A stretch of 64,000 bases of DNA from Pseudomonas sp. URMO17WK12:I11 (GCF_007677725.1 NZ_VEDF01000005.1:1-64000); one strand, 5' to 3'; counted from the stretch's first letter, positions 17,065 to 28,162 are shown. Translations and numbers: made by a program. The notes: a model not told the origin generated them from the letters alone.

Positions 17065-18180
17065 ATGATCAAGATTTCCAAGCTGTTCGCCGCAATGGTA
17101 CTGGCCGGGGTAGCCAGCCATTCGTTTGCCGCCGATACCATCAAGATCGGGATCGCAGGTCCCAAGACCGGTCCTGTGACCCAGTACGGCGACATGCAGT
17201 TCATCGGCGCCAAGCAAGCCATCAAGGACATCAACGTCAAGGGCGGCGTCGATGGCAAAATGCTCGAAGCCAAGGAATACGACGACGCCTGCGACCCTAA
17301 ACAGGCCGTGGCGGTCGCCAACAAAGTGGTCAACGATGGCGTCAAGTTCGTGATTGGCCACCTGTGCTCCAGCTCTACTCAGCCTGCGTCCGACATTTAC
17401 GAAGACGAAGGCGTGATCATGATCACCCCCGCCGCCACCTCGCCGGAAATCACCTCCCGCGGCTACAAGCTGATCTTCCGCACCATCGGTCTGGACAGCG
17501 CCCAAGGCCCGGCTGCCGGCAACTACATCGCCGACCACGTAAAACCGAAGGTCGTTGCCGTTCTGCACGACAAGCAGCAATACGGTGAAGGCATCGCCAC
17601 CGCGGTCAAGCAAACCCTGGAGAAGAAAGGCACCAAGGTTGCGGTCTTCGAAGGCCTGAACGCCGGTGACAAGGACTTCTCCTCGATCATCCAGAAGCTC
17701 AAGCAGAACAACGTCGACTTCGTCTACTACGGCGGCTACCACCCAGAGCTGGGCCTGATCCTGCGCCAAGCCCAGGAAAAAGGCCTGAAAGCCAAGTTCA
17801 TGGGCCCGGAAGGCGTGGGTAACGACTCCATTTCGCAGATCGCCCAGAACGCCTCCGAAGGCCTGCTGGTGACCCTGCCCAAGTCGTTCGATGCCGATCC
17901 GGAAAACAAGGCCATCGTCGACGCCATCAAAGCCGATGGCAAGGACCCGAGCGGCCCGTTCGTGTTCCCGGCCTATTCTGCTGTGGAGCTGATCGCCAAA
18001 GGCATCGAAGCGGCCAAGTCCGAAGACACCGACAAGGTGGCCGAGGCCATTCACAAGGGCTCGTTCAAGACCCCGACCGGCACCCTGTCGTACGACGAGA
18101 AAGGCGACCTGAAAGACTTCAAGTTCGTGGTCTACGAATGGCACTTCGGCAAGCCGAAGACCGAAGTCTCCCCTCAGTAA
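17065..18180 (+). CDS. livK: Branched-chain amino acid ABC transporter, periplasmic binding protein
   Basis: A 371-residue type-I periplasmic binding protein equivalent to BraC of P. aeruginosa, capturing Leu/Ile/Val (and often Ala/Thr). The signal peptide ends at SHSFA-AD (about residue 23). Two cysteines (DACDPK and HLCSSS, about 75 and 100) can form the disulfide conserved in LivJ/BraC. It is first gene of the liv operon; a terminator after it probably lets the binding protein be made in excess over the permease. Confidence 0.95.
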   Translation: MIKISKLFAAMVLAGVASHSFAADTIKIGIAGPKTGPVTQYGDMQFIGAKQAIKDINVKGGVDGKMLEAKEYDDACDPKQAVAVANKVVNDGVKFVIGHLCSSSTQPASDIYEDEGVIMITPAATSPEITSRGYKLIFRTIGLDSAQGPAAGNYIADHVKPKVVAVLHDKQQYGEGIATAVKQTLEKKGTKVAVFEGLNAGDKDFSSIIQKLKQNNVDFVYYGGYHPELGLILRQAQEKGLKAKFMGPEGVGNDSISQIAQNASEGLLVTLPKSFDADPENKAIVDAIKADGKDPSGPFVFPAYSAVELIAKGIEAAKSEDTDKVAEAIHKGSFKTPTGTLSYDEKGDLKDFKFVVYEWHFGKPKTEVSPQ

Positions 18181-18206
18181 CTGCGTGACTAATAGCTGAC
18201 CGTTGA

Positions 18207-18237
18207 AGCCCACTGTGCGAGCAGTGGGCTTTGTTTT
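18207..18237 (+). terminator. Attenuating terminator between livK and livH
   Basis: A perfect 9-bp stem AGCCCACTG/CAGTGGGCT with a TGCGAG loop is followed by TTGTTTT. It lies inside the operon, so partial termination probably sets the binding-protein to permease ratio. Confidence 0.8.
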
Positions 18238-18366
18238 ACGAGGTTCATGGGCCTGATCCCCGCGATCCGGGGGCGTGCCCACCTGAAAATCTTAAAACCG
18301 TCACCCGCGGTTTCCTGGCCGTACCCCTGCCAGCGAAATGCAAATCAGGTTTTTAGGAGCGCTGTA

Positions 18367-19286
<920 letters not shown>

Positions 19287-19290
<4 letters not shown>

Positions 19291-20543
19291 ACAGAAATCT
19301 CAAACAGGCGTTCTTCAGCGCCTTGCTGGTCTGGGCCGTGGCATTTCCGGTGCTGGGCCTGAAGCTGAGCATCGATGGCATCAGCCTGGTGGTGCACAGC
19401 CAAGGTTCGTTCACCATCAGCATCATCGCCGTGTGTTCGGTATTGATGTTCCTGCGCGTGCTCTTCGACCGCCAGTGGAATGCGGTGATGGGCCGCCGTT
19501 CGGATCGCAAGCTGATCCCGCCGGCTGTCAGCAACTACCTGACCCTGCCGAAAACCCAGCGTTACGTGATCATGGGCCTGATCGTCGCCGCCTTGGTGTG
19601 GCCGTTTTTCGGCTCACGTGGGGCGGTCGACATCGCCACGCTGATCCTGATCTACGTGTTGCTGGGCTTGGGCTTGAACATCGTGGTGGGGCTGGCCGGC
19701 CTGCTCGACCTGGGTTATGTCGGCTTCTACGCCGTTGGCGCCTACAGCTACGCGATGCTCTCGCATTATCTGGGCTGGAGTTTTTGGGTCTGCCTGCCGA
19801 TCGCGGGCCTCATGGCGGCGACCTTCGGTTTCCTCCTCGGCTTCCCGGTACTGCGCTTGCGTGGAGACTACCTGGCGATCGTGACCTTGGGCTTTGGCGA
19901 GATCATCCGCTTGTTCCTGCGCAACCTCACCGACTGGACCGGCGGCCCCAACGGCATCAGCAACATCCCCAAGCCAGAGCTGTTCGGCCTGACCTTCGAA
20001 CGTCGCGCAGCCGAAGGCATGCAGACCTTCCATGAGTTCTTCGGGCTGCCTTACAACTCGATCAACAAGGTCATCTTCCTTTACCTGGTCGCCCTGCTCC
20101 TGGCACTGCTGGCGTTGTTCGTCATCAACCGCCTTCTGCGCATGCCGATCGGCCGGGCGTGGGAAGCGCTGCGCGAAGACGAGATCGCCTGCCGTGCCTT
20201 GGGGCTGAACCCCACCGTGATCAAGCTCTCGGCGTTCACCTTGGGCGCCGCCTTCGCAGGTTTTGCCGGCAGCTTCTTCGCCGCGCGCCAAGGCCTGGTG
20301 ACGCCTGAGTCGTTCACCTTCATCGAGTCGGCGATCATCCTCGCCATCGTGGTCCTGGGCGGCATGGGTTCTCAATTGGGCGTGATTCTGGCGGCCATCG
20401 TGATGATCTTGTTGCCTGAGTTGATGCGTGAGTTCAGCGAATACCGCATGTTGATGTTCGGTGCGCTGATGGTGTTGATGATGATCTGGCGTCCGCAAGG
20501 CCTGCTGCCTATGCAACGTCCTCACCTGGAGCTGCGTCGATGA
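19287..20543 (+). CDS. livM: Branched-chain amino acid ABC transporter permease LivM
   Basis: A 418-residue permease (BraE type), the partner of LivH in the transmembrane channel. The N-terminal ~90 residues are an extension typical of proteobacterial LivM. The conserved core includes [23 protein letters not shown] (starting near 130) and the coupling-helix region [12 protein letters not shown]. It overlaps both neighbours by 4 bp. Confidence 0.95.
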
Positions 20544-21307
20544 GCCGCGAAATTCTGCAAGTCAGCGGCCTGAGCATGCGCTTCGGCGGCTTGTTGGCGG
20601 TCAACGGCGTCGCCCTGACCGTCAAGGAAAAACAGGTCGTGGCGCTGATCGGCCCCAACGGTGCCGGCAAGACCACGGTGTTCAACTGCCTGACCGGCTT
20701 CTACAAGCCAAGCGGCGGCACCATCCTGCTGGACGGTCAGCCGATCCAAGGCTTGGCGGGCCATCAGATCGCCCGCAAGGGCGTGGTGCGCACGTTCCAG
20801 AACGTGCGCCTGTTCAAGGAAATGACCGCGCTGGAAAACTTGCTGATCGCTCAGCACCGCCACCTGAACACCAACTTCTTCGCTGGCCTGTTCAAGACCC
20901 CAGGGTTCCGCCGCAGCGAACAAGAAGCGATGGAGCGCGCGCAGTATTGGCTGGATAAGGTCAACCTGACCGAGTTCGCCAACCGTACTGCCGGCACCTT
21001 GGCCTACGGCCAGCAACGACGCCTGGAAATCGCCCGCTGCATGATGACCCAGCCGCGCATCATCATGCTCGACGAACCGGCTGCGGGCCTGAACCCCAAG
21101 GAAACCGAGGACCTCAAGGCGCTGATTGGCTACCTGCGCGAGTCGCACAACGTCACCGTGCTGCTGATCGAGCACGACATGAAGCTGGTGATGAGCATCT
21201 CCGACCACATCGTCGTGATCAACCAGGGCACGCCGCTGGCCCATGGCACGCCGGAGGAGATTCGCGACAACCCTGACGTGATCAAAGCCTACCTGGGGGA
21301 AGCGTAA
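20540..21307 (+). CDS. livG: Branched-chain amino acid ABC transporter ATPase LivG
   Basis: A 255-residue ABC ATPase (BraF type). Walker A is GPNGAGKTT (about 38-46), the signature appears in the degenerate form [12 protein letters not shown], and Walker B is [14 protein letters not shown], followed by the switch His (EHDM). Together with LivF it powers import. It starts with a 4-bp overlap with livM and is followed directly by livF. Confidence 0.95.
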   Translation: MSREILQVSGLSMRFGGLLAVNGVALTVKEKQVVALIGPNGAGKTTVFNCLTGFYKPSGGTILLDGQPIQGLAGHQIARKGVVRTFQNVRLFKEMTALENLLIAQHRHLNTNFFAGLFKTPGFRRSEQEAMERAQYWLDKVNLTEFANRTAGTLAYGQQRRLEIARCMMTQPRIIMLDEPAAGLNPKETEDLKALIGYLRESHNVTVLLIEHDMKLVMSISDHIVVINQGTPLAHGTPEEIRDNPDVIKAYLGEA

Positions 21308-22009
21308 ATGCTGAAGTTCGAGAACGTTTCCACTTTCTACGGCAAGATCCAGGCATTGCACAGCGTCAACGTGGAAATCAACCAGGGCGAGATCGTCACC
21401 CTCATCGGTGCCAACGGCGCCGGCAAGTCGACCCTGCTGATGACCCTGTGCGGCTCGCCGCAGGCGCACAGCGGCAGCATCAAGTACCTGGGCGAAGAGC
21501 TGGTGGGCCAGCCGTCGTCGCACATCATGCGCAAGAGCATCGCCGTGGTGCCCGAAGGCCGCCGTGTGTTCGCCCGCCTGACGGTGGAAGAAAACCTGGC
21601 CATGGGTGGCTTTTTCACCGACAAGGGCGACTACGAAGCGCAGCTGGACAAGGTCCTGCAGCTGTTCCCGCGCCTCAAGGAGCGCTACATCCAGCGTGGC
21701 GGCACCATGTCTGGTGGCGAGCAGCAAATGCTGGCGATCGGCCGCGCCCTGATGAGCAAACCCAAGCTGCTGCTGCTCGACGAGCCTTCGCTGGGCCTGG
21801 CACCGATCATCATCCAGCAGATCTTCGACATCATCGAGCAACTGCGCCGCGATGGCGTGACGGTGTTCCTGGTCGAGCAAAATGCCAACCAGGCGTTGAA
21901 GATCGCCGACCGGGCCTACGTGCTGGAAAACGGCCGGGTGGTGATGCAGGGGACCGGTGAAGCGCTGCTGACCGACCCCAAGGTGCGCGACGCCTACCTG
22001 GGCGGCTGA
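21308..22009 (+). CDS. livF: Branched-chain amino acid ABC transporter ATPase LivF
   Basis: A 233-residue ABC ATPase (BraG type). Walker A is GANGAGKST (about 37-45), the signature is MSGGEQQMLAIGRAL and Walker B is LLLLDEPSLGLAP, followed by a Q-loop and VEQN instead of the H-loop His, as is common in LivF. The ATG begins immediately after the livG stop codon. A terminator follows after 6 bp. Confidence 0.95.
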   Translation: MLKFENVSTFYGKIQALHSVNVEINQGEIVTLIGANGAGKSTLLMTLCGSPQAHSGSIKYLGEELVGQPSSHIMRKSIAVVPEGRRVFARLTVEENLAMGGFFTDKGDYEAQLDKVLQLFPRLKERYIQRGGTMSGGEQQMLAIGRALMSKPKLLLLDEPSLGLAPIIIQQIFDIIEQLRRDGVTVFLVEQNANQALKIADRAYVLENGRVVMQGTGEALLTDPKVRDAYLGG

Positions 22010-22015
22010 ATGAGC

Positions 22016-22036
22016 AAAGGGCCTACGGGCCCTTTT
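22016..22036 (+). terminator. Terminator of the liv operon
   Basis: An 8-bp stem AAAGGGCC/GGGCCCTTT around a short TAC loop with a following T-rich run, directly after livF. Confidence 0.75.
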
Positions 22037-22141
22037 CTCTTTGCGCGAGGCAAGCCGTACCGCGCCAGCAAACACTTGTGATACCCGCTCACCCTGCGTA
22101 ACGTGGCCAGCTCTTTGAACCCGATTTGCGGAGCCCGCCCG

Positions 22142-22816
22142 ATGCGCCTCACCCCTACCCTGCTGCTCAGCGCCTTGTTGCCTTTTTTCGCTGGCTGCCA
22201 GCTGCTGGCCGAGCAGCCCCGTGATCCGAACATCGGCACCACGCGCATGCAGGGCGAGCTCAGCGCCGGGGGTGGCCGACTGCTGTTCAAGCCGTGCAGC
22301 GAAGCGCGACGTTTCGTGATCAATGACGTAGCCGCCACGGGCATCCTGCAAGAGTCGGCAAGCCTGGCCAAGGACGCCAATGCCAAGCTGTTTGCCGATG
22401 TCCGTGGCCGTCTGACCGGTGCCAAGCAGGCCGACAACGACGGTCAGCTCGAGGTCAGCCGCCTGTACCGTCTGGAGCCATCGCGCCAGGGTTGCGACGA
22501 CCCCAACTTCAAGCAATTGACCCTGCGTGCCGACGGTCATGCGCCTGAGTGGCAGGTGCAGGCCAGTGGCCGGGGCATGGTGCTCGATCGCGCGGGCAAG
22601 GAGCCGCTGCCGTTGCCGTTTCTCGAGGAAGAGGTCCCAGGCGGCGGTCTGACCCTGAGCAGCGAAGCCAACGGCCAACACGTCGAATTGTGGGTCGCCC
22701 CGCAGCGCTGCGTCGATGCCGCCAGCGGCGCCGTGCGCCATCTGCGCGCCGAACTGCGCATCGACGGTCAGACCCTGCACGGCTGCGGCTACTACGGCGG
22801 TGCCCGCGACAACTGA
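22142..22816 (+). CDS. Putative lipoprotein (COG3650-like)
   Basis: A 224-residue protein with a lipobox FFAGC (Cys19). The mature part has paired cysteines (PCSE, GCDD, RCVD, HGCGY) and a repeated pattern of GRLxxxxQADNDGQLEVxRLYRLE seen in COG3650-type membrane lipoproteins. The start at 22142 is preceded by GGAG; the frame extends 13 codons upstream without support. Probably an outer-membrane lipoprotein of unknown role. Confidence 0.65.
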   Translation: MRLTPTLLLSALLPFFAGCQLLAEQPRDPNIGTTRMQGELSAGGGRLLFKPCSEARRFVINDVAATGILQESASLAKDANAKLFADVRGRLTGAKQADNDGQLEVSRLYRLEPSRQGCDDPNFKQLTLRADGHAPEWQVQASGRGMVLDRAGKEPLPLPFLEEEVPGGGLTLSSEANGQHVELWVAPQRCVDAASGAVRHLRAELRIDGQTLHGCGYYGGARDN

Positions 22817-22919
22817 TGGCCGGGCGCTTTTATCCTGCCAGTCAGGGTGGCTAACAGCTTATACTTGGCGGTTTGTGTAAAGCCGCCGGCCGCCCATGGC
22901 CGGGATATTGGACCCTGTC

Positions 22920-24527
22920 ATGCTACGAATCACCGAACTCAAGCTGCCCCTGGACCATCCCGACGAGGCCCTGCGTGAAGCCATCGTCCAGCGCCTGGGC
23001 ATCGACGACGCGCAACTGCTGAGCTTCAACCTGTTCAAGCGCAGCTACGATGCGCGCAAGAAGAACAGCGAACTGTTGTTCATCTATACCATCGACCTGC
23101 ACGCCAGCAACGAAGCCGAGCTGCTGCGCAAGTTCGCCGACGATCGCAATATCGGCGTGGCGCCGGACGTAACCTACAAATACGTCGGCCAGGCGCCGGC
23201 CGATCTACAGGAGCGTCCTATCGTGGTCGGCCTCGGCCCGTGCGGAATCTTCGCCGGCTTGCTGCTGGCGCAGATGGGCTTCAAGCCGATCATCCTCGAG
23301 CGTGGCAAGGAAGTGCGCCAGCGCACCAAGGACACCTGGGGTCTGTGGCGCAAGAGTGTGCTCAACCCCGAATCCAACGTGCAGTTCGGCGAAGGCGGCG
23401 CCGGAACCTTCTCCGATGGCAAGCTCTACAGCCAGATCAAGGACCCGAACCACCACGGGCGCAAGGTGCTGGAAGAGTTCGTCAAGGCCGGCGCGCCGGA
23501 CGAGATTCTCTACATCAACAAACCCCATATCGGCACCTTCCGCCTGACTGGCATGGTCGAGCAGATGCGTCAGGACATGATCGCTCTGGGTGCTGAAGTA
23601 CGCTTCGAGGCGAAGGTCACCGACCTGCTCAGCGATAATGGCCAACTGACCGGCGTGGTGCTCGAAAGCGGTGAGCAACTGCATTCGCGCCACGTGGTCC
23701 TGGCATTGGGCCACAGTGCCCGCGATACCTTCCGCATGCTCCACGCCCGGGGCGTGTACATGGAAGCCAAGCCGTTCTCGGTGGGCTTTCGCATCGAGCA
23801 CCCGCAGTCATTGATCGACAAGGCGCGCCTGGGCAAGTATGCCGGGCACCCGAAACTCGGTGCGGCCGACTACAAGTTGGTGTATCACGCCAAGAACGGT
23901 CGCTCGGTCTACAGCTTCTGCATGTGCCCAGGCGGCACCGTAGTGGCCGCCACCAGCGAGCCAGGGCGTGTGGTCACCAACGGCATGAGCCAGTACTCGC
24001 GTAACGAACGCAACGCCAACTCCGGCATCGTCGTGGGCATCGACCCGGAGCGCGATTATCCGGGCGGGCCGCTGGCGGGTATCGAGTTGCAGGAGCGCCT
24101 GGAAGCCCATGCCTATGTCATGGGCGGTAGCAACTACCAGGCGCCGGCACAGCTGGTGGGCGACTTCGTCGCAGGTCGGCCGACGACCGCCTTGGGCAGC
24201 GTCGAGCCATCCTACAAACCGGGTGTCACCTTAGGCGATCTGGCGCCGGCGCTGCCCGACTTCGCCATCGAAGCAATCCGTGAGGCACTGCCGGCGTTCG
24301 ACCGGCAGATCAAGGGCTACAACCTGCACGATGCAGTGCTGACCGGAATCGAGACGCGTACCTCCTCGCCCCTGCGCATCACCCGTGGCGCCGACTTGCA
24401 GAGCTTGAACATGAAGGGCCTGTTCCCGGCCGGTGAGGGTGCCGGTTACGCCGGTGGCATTCTATCGGCGGGCGTGGATGGCATCCGCATTGCCGAAGCC
24501 GTGGCGCGCGATATCCTCGGTCTCTGA
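22920..24527 (+). CDS. FAD/NAD(P)-dependent dehydrogenase, COG2509 family
   Basis: A 535-residue flavoprotein. The Rossmann motif GLGPCGIFAG (about 101-110) and a second FAD contact near the C-terminus (GEGAGYAGGILSAGVDGIRIAE) mark a two-dinucleotide-binding flavoenzyme; the first ~90 residues form a separate N-terminal domain typical of this uncharacterised family. I placed the start at the ATG at 22920, as relatives begin MLRITELKLP; an ATG at 22896 would add 8 residues. The substrate is unknown. A bidirectional terminator follows. Confidence 0.8.
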   Translation: MLRITELKLPLDHPDEALREAIVQRLGIDDAQLLSFNLFKRSYDARKKNSELLFIYTIDLHASNEAELLRKFADDRNIGVAPDVTYKYVGQAPADLQERPIVVGLGPCGIFAGLLLAQMGFKPIILERGKEVRQRTKDTWGLWRKSVLNPESNVQFGEGGAGTFSDGKLYSQIKDPNHHGRKVLEEFVKAGAPDEILYINKPHIGTFRLTGMVEQMRQDMIALGAEVRFEAKVTDLLSDNGQLTGVVLESGEQLHSRHVVLALGHSARDTFRMLHARGVYMEAKPFSVGFRIEHPQSLIDKARLGKYAGHPKLGAADYKLVYHAKNGRSVYSFCMCPGGTVVAATSEPGRVVTNGMSQYSRNERNANSGIVVGIDPERDYPGGPLAGIELQERLEAHAYVMGGSNYQAPAQLVGDFVAGRPTTALGSVEPSYKPGVTLGDLAPALPDFAIEAIREALPAFDRQIKGYNLHDAVLTGIETRTSSPLRITRGADLQSLNMKGLFPAGEGAGYAGGILSAGVDGIRIAEAVARDILGL

Positions 24528-24531
24528 CACG

Positions 24532-24580
24532 CCATTAAAAAACCCCGAAGCGGCCAGGCCGCTTCGGGGTTTTTTAATGG
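24532..24580. terminator. Bidirectional terminator between the FAD dehydrogenase and slyB
   Basis: A long near-perfect stem built on CCCCGAAGCGGCC/GGCCGCTTCGGGG, flanked by six A on the left and six T on the right. It serves both convergent genes. Confidence 0.95.
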
Positions 24581-24587
24581 CTGAGGA

Positions 24588-25052
24588 TCAGTGGGTGACG
24601 CGGCTGGTGCCGTCGACGGTCATGATTCGGACCCGCTCGCCAACGCGGAAGATTTCATTCTCTTGTACAGCCTGTACATAGGAACGCATGCTGCCGTCGT
24701 CTTCGCGCACGGTAATCTCGACACCTTGGGTGCGGGTGATGCCTTCTTCGGCTGCAGACCCTGCCAGGCCGCCAGCCAAGGCTCCGATCACCGCAGCCAC
24801 CACACTGCCACGGCCGCCGCCGACGGCGCTGCCGGCGACACCACCGACAATGGCACCGGCGCCACCGCCGATTGGGGTCTTGGTACCCTCGATCTTGACC
24901 GGGCGCAGGGATTCGATGGTCCCCATACGCACGGTTTGCACGCGGCGGGCCTCATCACGGGAGTAGCTGTCGCCGGTCAGGCTCGAGGCACAGCCGCCCA
25001 GCAGTAGCGACGCAGTGGTAAAGGTCGCCACCAGCAAAGCAGATTTACGCAT
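24588..25052 (-). CDS. slyB: Glycine-zipper outer-membrane lipoprotein SlyB
   Basis: A 154-residue lipoprotein with lipobox LLGGC (Cys21). The centre (about 68-105) is a glycine-zipper hairpin (GGGAGAIVGGVAGSAVGG...) of the Rick_17kDa/SlyB type, followed by a small beta domain. It stabilises the outer membrane and its proteins under stress in relatives. The start at 25052 has TGGAG upstream; a start five codons earlier is less likely. Monocistronic. Confidence 0.85.
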   Translation of the reverse strand: MRKSALLVATFTTASLLLGGCASSLTGDSYSRDEARRVQTVRMGTIESLRPVKIEGTKTPIGGGAGAIVGGVAGSAVGGGRGSVVAAVIGALAGGLAGSAAEEGITRTQGVEITVREDDGSMRSYVQAVQENEIFRVGERVRIMTVDGTSRVTH

Positions 25053-25213
25053 GGGTACGGTCTCCAAAAGGTTATGTGTCCATTAGACGCTTCGTGCTGC
25101 GCGCTGTCACGACGCACATGTAATAAAAATGATTTCGTTCAGCGCCGGTACAGGCACCTTTCAGGCTAAGACAAGCGCTGGCCGCCGATTGCTGCATCGC
25201 CCGGCCCGGTATC

Positions 25214-25240
25214 AAGAAAAAGGGCCGCAGTGCGGCCCTT
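25214..25240 (-). terminator. Terminator of pdxH
   Basis: On the minus strand AAGGGCCGCA/TGCGGCCCTT is a perfect 10-bp stem followed by TTTCTT, 10 bp after the pdxH stop. Confidence 0.85.
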
Positions 25241-25249
25241 GTGCAAGCA

Positions 25250-25897
25250 TCACGGCGCCAGCCGTTCCCGCTGCCACTGGCCGTCGACCAAGCGGTAGTT
25301 GAGGCGATCGTGCAGGCGGCTTGGCCGGCCCTGCCAGAACTCGATGCGCTCCGGCAGCAGGCGGTAGCCGCCCCAATGCTCCGGGCAGTGTGGCTGGGTG
25401 TCGCTGAAACGTGCCTCGGTGGCCTTGACCATGCCCTCGAGTTCTTCGCGGCTGGCAATCACCTGGCTTTGAGGCGAAGCCCAGGCACCCAGGCGGCTGC
25501 CCAAGGGGCGCACCTGGTAGTATTCGTCCGATTCCCGGGCGCTGACCTTCTCCACCCGGCCTTCGATACGCACCTGCCGCTCCAATGCTGGCCAGAAGAA
25601 AGTCATCGCCGCGAACGGGTTGGCCTCCAATTGTTGGCTCTTGGCGCTGTCGTAGTTGGTGAAGAAGGTGAAACCGCGTGCGTCCAGACCCTTGAGCAGC
25701 AACACCCGGCAGTGCGGGCGACCGTCGGCATCGACGGTGGCCAGGGTCAGGGCGTTGGCCTCCACCGGCGGCTGCTCGGTTTTCACCGCATCGCCGAACC
25801 ACTGCTGGAACAACGCGAACGGCTCATCCGGGGCCTGGGTTTCGGCCAGGCCATCTCGGGTGTAGTCGCGGCGCATATCGGCCAGGGATTGGGTCAT
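25250..25897 (-). CDS. pdxH: Pyridoxamine/pyridoxine 5'-phosphate oxidase
   Basis: A 215-residue FMN enzyme making pyridoxal 5'-phosphate from PNP or PMP with O2. Recognisable segments include the N-terminal LADMRRDY, the FMN-binding [23 protein letters not shown] region (about 65-85), the [13 protein letters not shown] region and the C-terminal [17 protein letters not shown]. Length equals the family norm (~215). It lies 19 bp after the OmpA-family gene and may be cotranscribed with it. Confidence 0.95.
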   Translation of the reverse strand: MTQSLADMRRDYTRDGLAETQAPDEPFALFQQWFGDAVKTEQPPVEANALTLATVDADGRPHCRVLLLKGLDARGFTFFTNYDSAKSQQLEANPFAAMTFFWPALERQVRIEGRVEKVSARESDEYYQVRPLGSRLGAWASPQSQVIASREELEGMVKATEARFSDTQPHCPEHWGGYRLLPERIEFWQGRPSRLHDRLNYRLVDGQWQRERLAP

Positions 25898-25916
25898 GAC
25901 TGCGTTTCCTTGACGA

Positions 25917-26918
25917 TCAGTTGGTCTTCGCAGGGCTGTTGGCAGCTACTTTCTTGTCGGCGGCGGCAGCTTTCTTGGCGGCAGGCTTGGCCGGGGCCGC
26001 TTTTTTCTTGGCGCTGGCCTTGGCGGTGGTCTTGGCCGCAGGCTTGGTCGCAGCTTTTTTCGCAGCCGGCTTGGCTGCGGCTTTGGCAGCAGGCTTGGCC
26101 ACAGGTGCGGCTGCGGCAGCCGGTGCCTTGCTGTCCTGCACGGCAACCATCGACGCTGGCGCCGACACCGGAACGGCGCGCTGGTATTTGGCCATCAATG
26201 CGAGCATGGTGTTCTGCGGCGTCAGCAGCATTTCCACGCGGCGGTTGAGCGAGCGACCTTCTGGGCTGTCATTGGCCGCACGCGGCATTTCCGAACCCAT
26301 GCCCTTGAGCGACAGGCGATCACGCTGCAGGCCGCTGAGGCGGAAGATGGCCGAAACCGACGCTGCACGCTCCAGGCTGAGCTTCTGATTCAAAGCTGCA
26401 GCGCCACTGGTATCGGCGTGGCCAAGCACCAGCACGGCGGTCTTGTTGTCGCCCTCGACAGCCTTGGCGACCCGGGTGATCGGGCCGAGGGTCATGGGCA
26501 GCAACATGTTCGGGCGGTCGGGGTTGTAGGAGCTGTCCACTGGAATGGTCACGACCAGTACGTTGTCGCGGCGCTCCACCTCCAGCTTGCTGTCCTTGAC
26601 CGCTTCACGCAGCTTCGGCTCGTACTGGTCGAGCCAGGCTTGAGTGGCCTTTTCATCGATCTTCGGTACAGCGGGTGCCTGAGCCTGTTTCTCTTCATTG
26701 CCGAATGGCCACCACCAGCGGCTGGCGCTCTCGGACTTGGCGTCGGCCTTGGCGACCTTCTCGGTGACCGCCTCTTTCACTTCCTTGTCGGCGACCTTGT
26801 CGGAACCGAATGGCCACCAGCTGCTGACGCCTTCGTTGGCGGCATCCTGGGAATGGCTGGCGCAGCCGGTCATGGCGGCCAAGCACAGGGCAAGAGCTAA
26901 GGTTTTATGTGAAGACAT
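25917..26918 (-). CDS. OmpA-family lipoprotein with a histone-H1-like Lys/Ala/Pro tail
   Basis: A 333-residue protein. It has a lipobox AMTGC (Cys19) and two copies of a WWPFG motif (about 34-38 and 69-73) in a charged linker. An OmpA C-terminal peptidoglycan-binding domain (about 125-240) has VLGHADTSG and the conserved NRRVEML. A tail (265-333) is made almost only of Ala, Lys and Pro in AKPAAKK-type repeats. The start at 26918 gives a good signal sequence; 23 further upstream codons are open but unsupported. The basic tail resembles AlgP/histone H1 and is unusual on an envelope protein. Confidence 0.75.
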   Translation of the reverse strand: MSSHKTLALALCLAAMTGCASHSQDAANEGVSSWWPFGSDKVADKEVKEAVTEKVAKADAKSESASRWWWPFGNEEKQAQAPAVPKIDEKATQAWLDQYEPKLREAVKDSKLEVERRDNVLVVTIPVDSSYNPDRPNMLLPMTLGPITRVAKAVEGDNKTAVLVLGHADTSGAAALNQKLSLERAASVSAIFRLSGLQRDRLSLKGMGSEMPRAANDSPEGRSLNRRVEMLLTPQNTMLALMAKYQRAVPVSAPASMVAVQDSKAPAAAAAPVAKPAAKAAAKPAAKKAATKPAAKTTAKASAKKKAAPAKPAAKKAAAADKKVAANSPAKTN

Positions 26919-27016
26919 CAGCGATACACCATGAAATTGAAAGAGATTTTGCCCAGGCAACCAGGCGTTGGTATTGAGGATAGTCAAAGGGTTCGCGTAA
27001 TACCCGCATTACCCGA

Positions 27017-28162
27017 TCAAAGGCAAGTCCCCAGCACGCGCACCAGCTGCTGGGCGCGCGGGTCCATGAGCACATAAGGGCCGAGGGTGTTGACCACGAA
27101 GCCGAATGCGACATCGCGCTCAGGGTCGGCAAACCCCACCGAGCCGCCCGCGCCAGGATGCCCGAACGCGCGGGCGCCGAGGCCAAAGGTGGCATTGGCG
27201 ACCTCGGGCTGATCGAGCATGCAGCCGAGGCCAAAGCGGGTCTGGGTCAACAAGGTGCGATCCTGGCCAAGGCTGTGCTCGCGGGTCAACTCATCGAGCA
27301 GTTCGGACTCCAGCAGGCTGCCGTCGAGCAGACCGGCATAGAAACCGGCGAGGCTACGTGCATTGCCATGGCCGTTGGCCGCTGGCTGCTCCATGCGCCG
27401 CCACTCAGGCTTGTTGGTGCTGGTAAGGATCGCTGGCGGGTTGGTGAAGGCACGGGTAGACAGCGCTTCGGGCTCGCGCAGGGTGACCTGCAGCAGGCGC
27501 TGGGCGGCCGCATCCCCAAGGTTGCCCTTGCCGCGCGCGATATGCGCGACACGATGGAACTGCTCGTCGGCCAGGCCGACGTGAAAGTCCAAGCCCAATG
27601 GCCGGGCCGTACGGTCGACGATCGACTGCCCAGGGCTGCGGCCGTCGGCACGCCGGATCAACTCGCCGATCAGCCAGCCATAGGTGATGGCGGCATAGCC
27701 ATGCTCGGTGCCAGGCGTCCACCACGGAGTTTCGGCGGCCAGGGCATCGACCATGGCCTGCCAGTCATACAACGCCTCGGCCGGCAGCAGCTCGCGGATC
27801 GCCGGCAACCCGGCGCGATGGCTGAGCAACTGGCGCAGGGTGACGTGTTGTTTGCCAGCTTGGGCGAATTCGGGCCAGTAGTGGGCTACCGGTACGTCCA
27901 ATGCCAACTTGCCCTCGCCGACCAGCTGCAGCGCAGTGACGGCGGTGAAGGGCTTGGTGCAGGAGAACAGGTTGGCGATGGTGTCGCTGTGCCAGGCGTG
28001 CTGAGCGTCCTTGTCGGCGCTGCCGGCCCACAGATCGAGCACAGTCTGCCCACCGACCTGAACACACAGCGCGGCGCCGCGCTCCTGGGGATCTTCGAAC
28101 AATGCGGCGAAGGCGTCGCGTACCGCTTCGAACTGCAGCTCGTAATGGCCCTGGATCTGCAC
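27017..28162 (-). CDS. Serine hydrolase of the class C beta-lactamase/EstB esterase family
   Basis: A 381-residue protein with the SxxK motif SCTK (Ser67, Lys70), a YGW segment in the position of the second catalytic Tyr, and an HPGAGGSVGFAD segment near the C-terminus in place of the KTG motif. This pattern is typical of EstB-type esterases rather than true beta-lactamases. No signal peptide is visible, which also argues for a cytoplasmic esterase. It is a single gene. Confidence 0.85.
   Translation of the reverse strand: MQIQGHYELQFEAVRDAFAALFEDPQERGAALCVQVGGQTVLDLWAGSADKDAQHAWHSDTIANLFSCTKPFTAVTALQLVGEGKLALDVPVAHYWPEFAQAGKQHVTLRQLLSHRAGLPAIRELLPAEALYDWQAMVDALAAETPWWTPGTEHGYAAITYGWLIGELIRRADGRSPGQSIVDRTARPLGLDFHVGLADEQFHRVAHIARGKGNLGDAAAQRLLQVTLREPEALSTRAFTNPPAILTSTNKPEWRRMEQPAANGHGNARSLAGFYAGLLDGSLLESELLDELTREHSLGQDRTLLTQTRFGLGCMLDQPEVANATFGLGARAFGHPGAGGSVGFADPERDVAFGFVVNTLGPYVLMDPRAQQLVRVLGTCL

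Noticed and set aside
20522..22780. A 752-codon open frame on the minus strand
   Set aside because: It is antisense to livG, livF and the next lipoprotein gene, all of which have full motif support.
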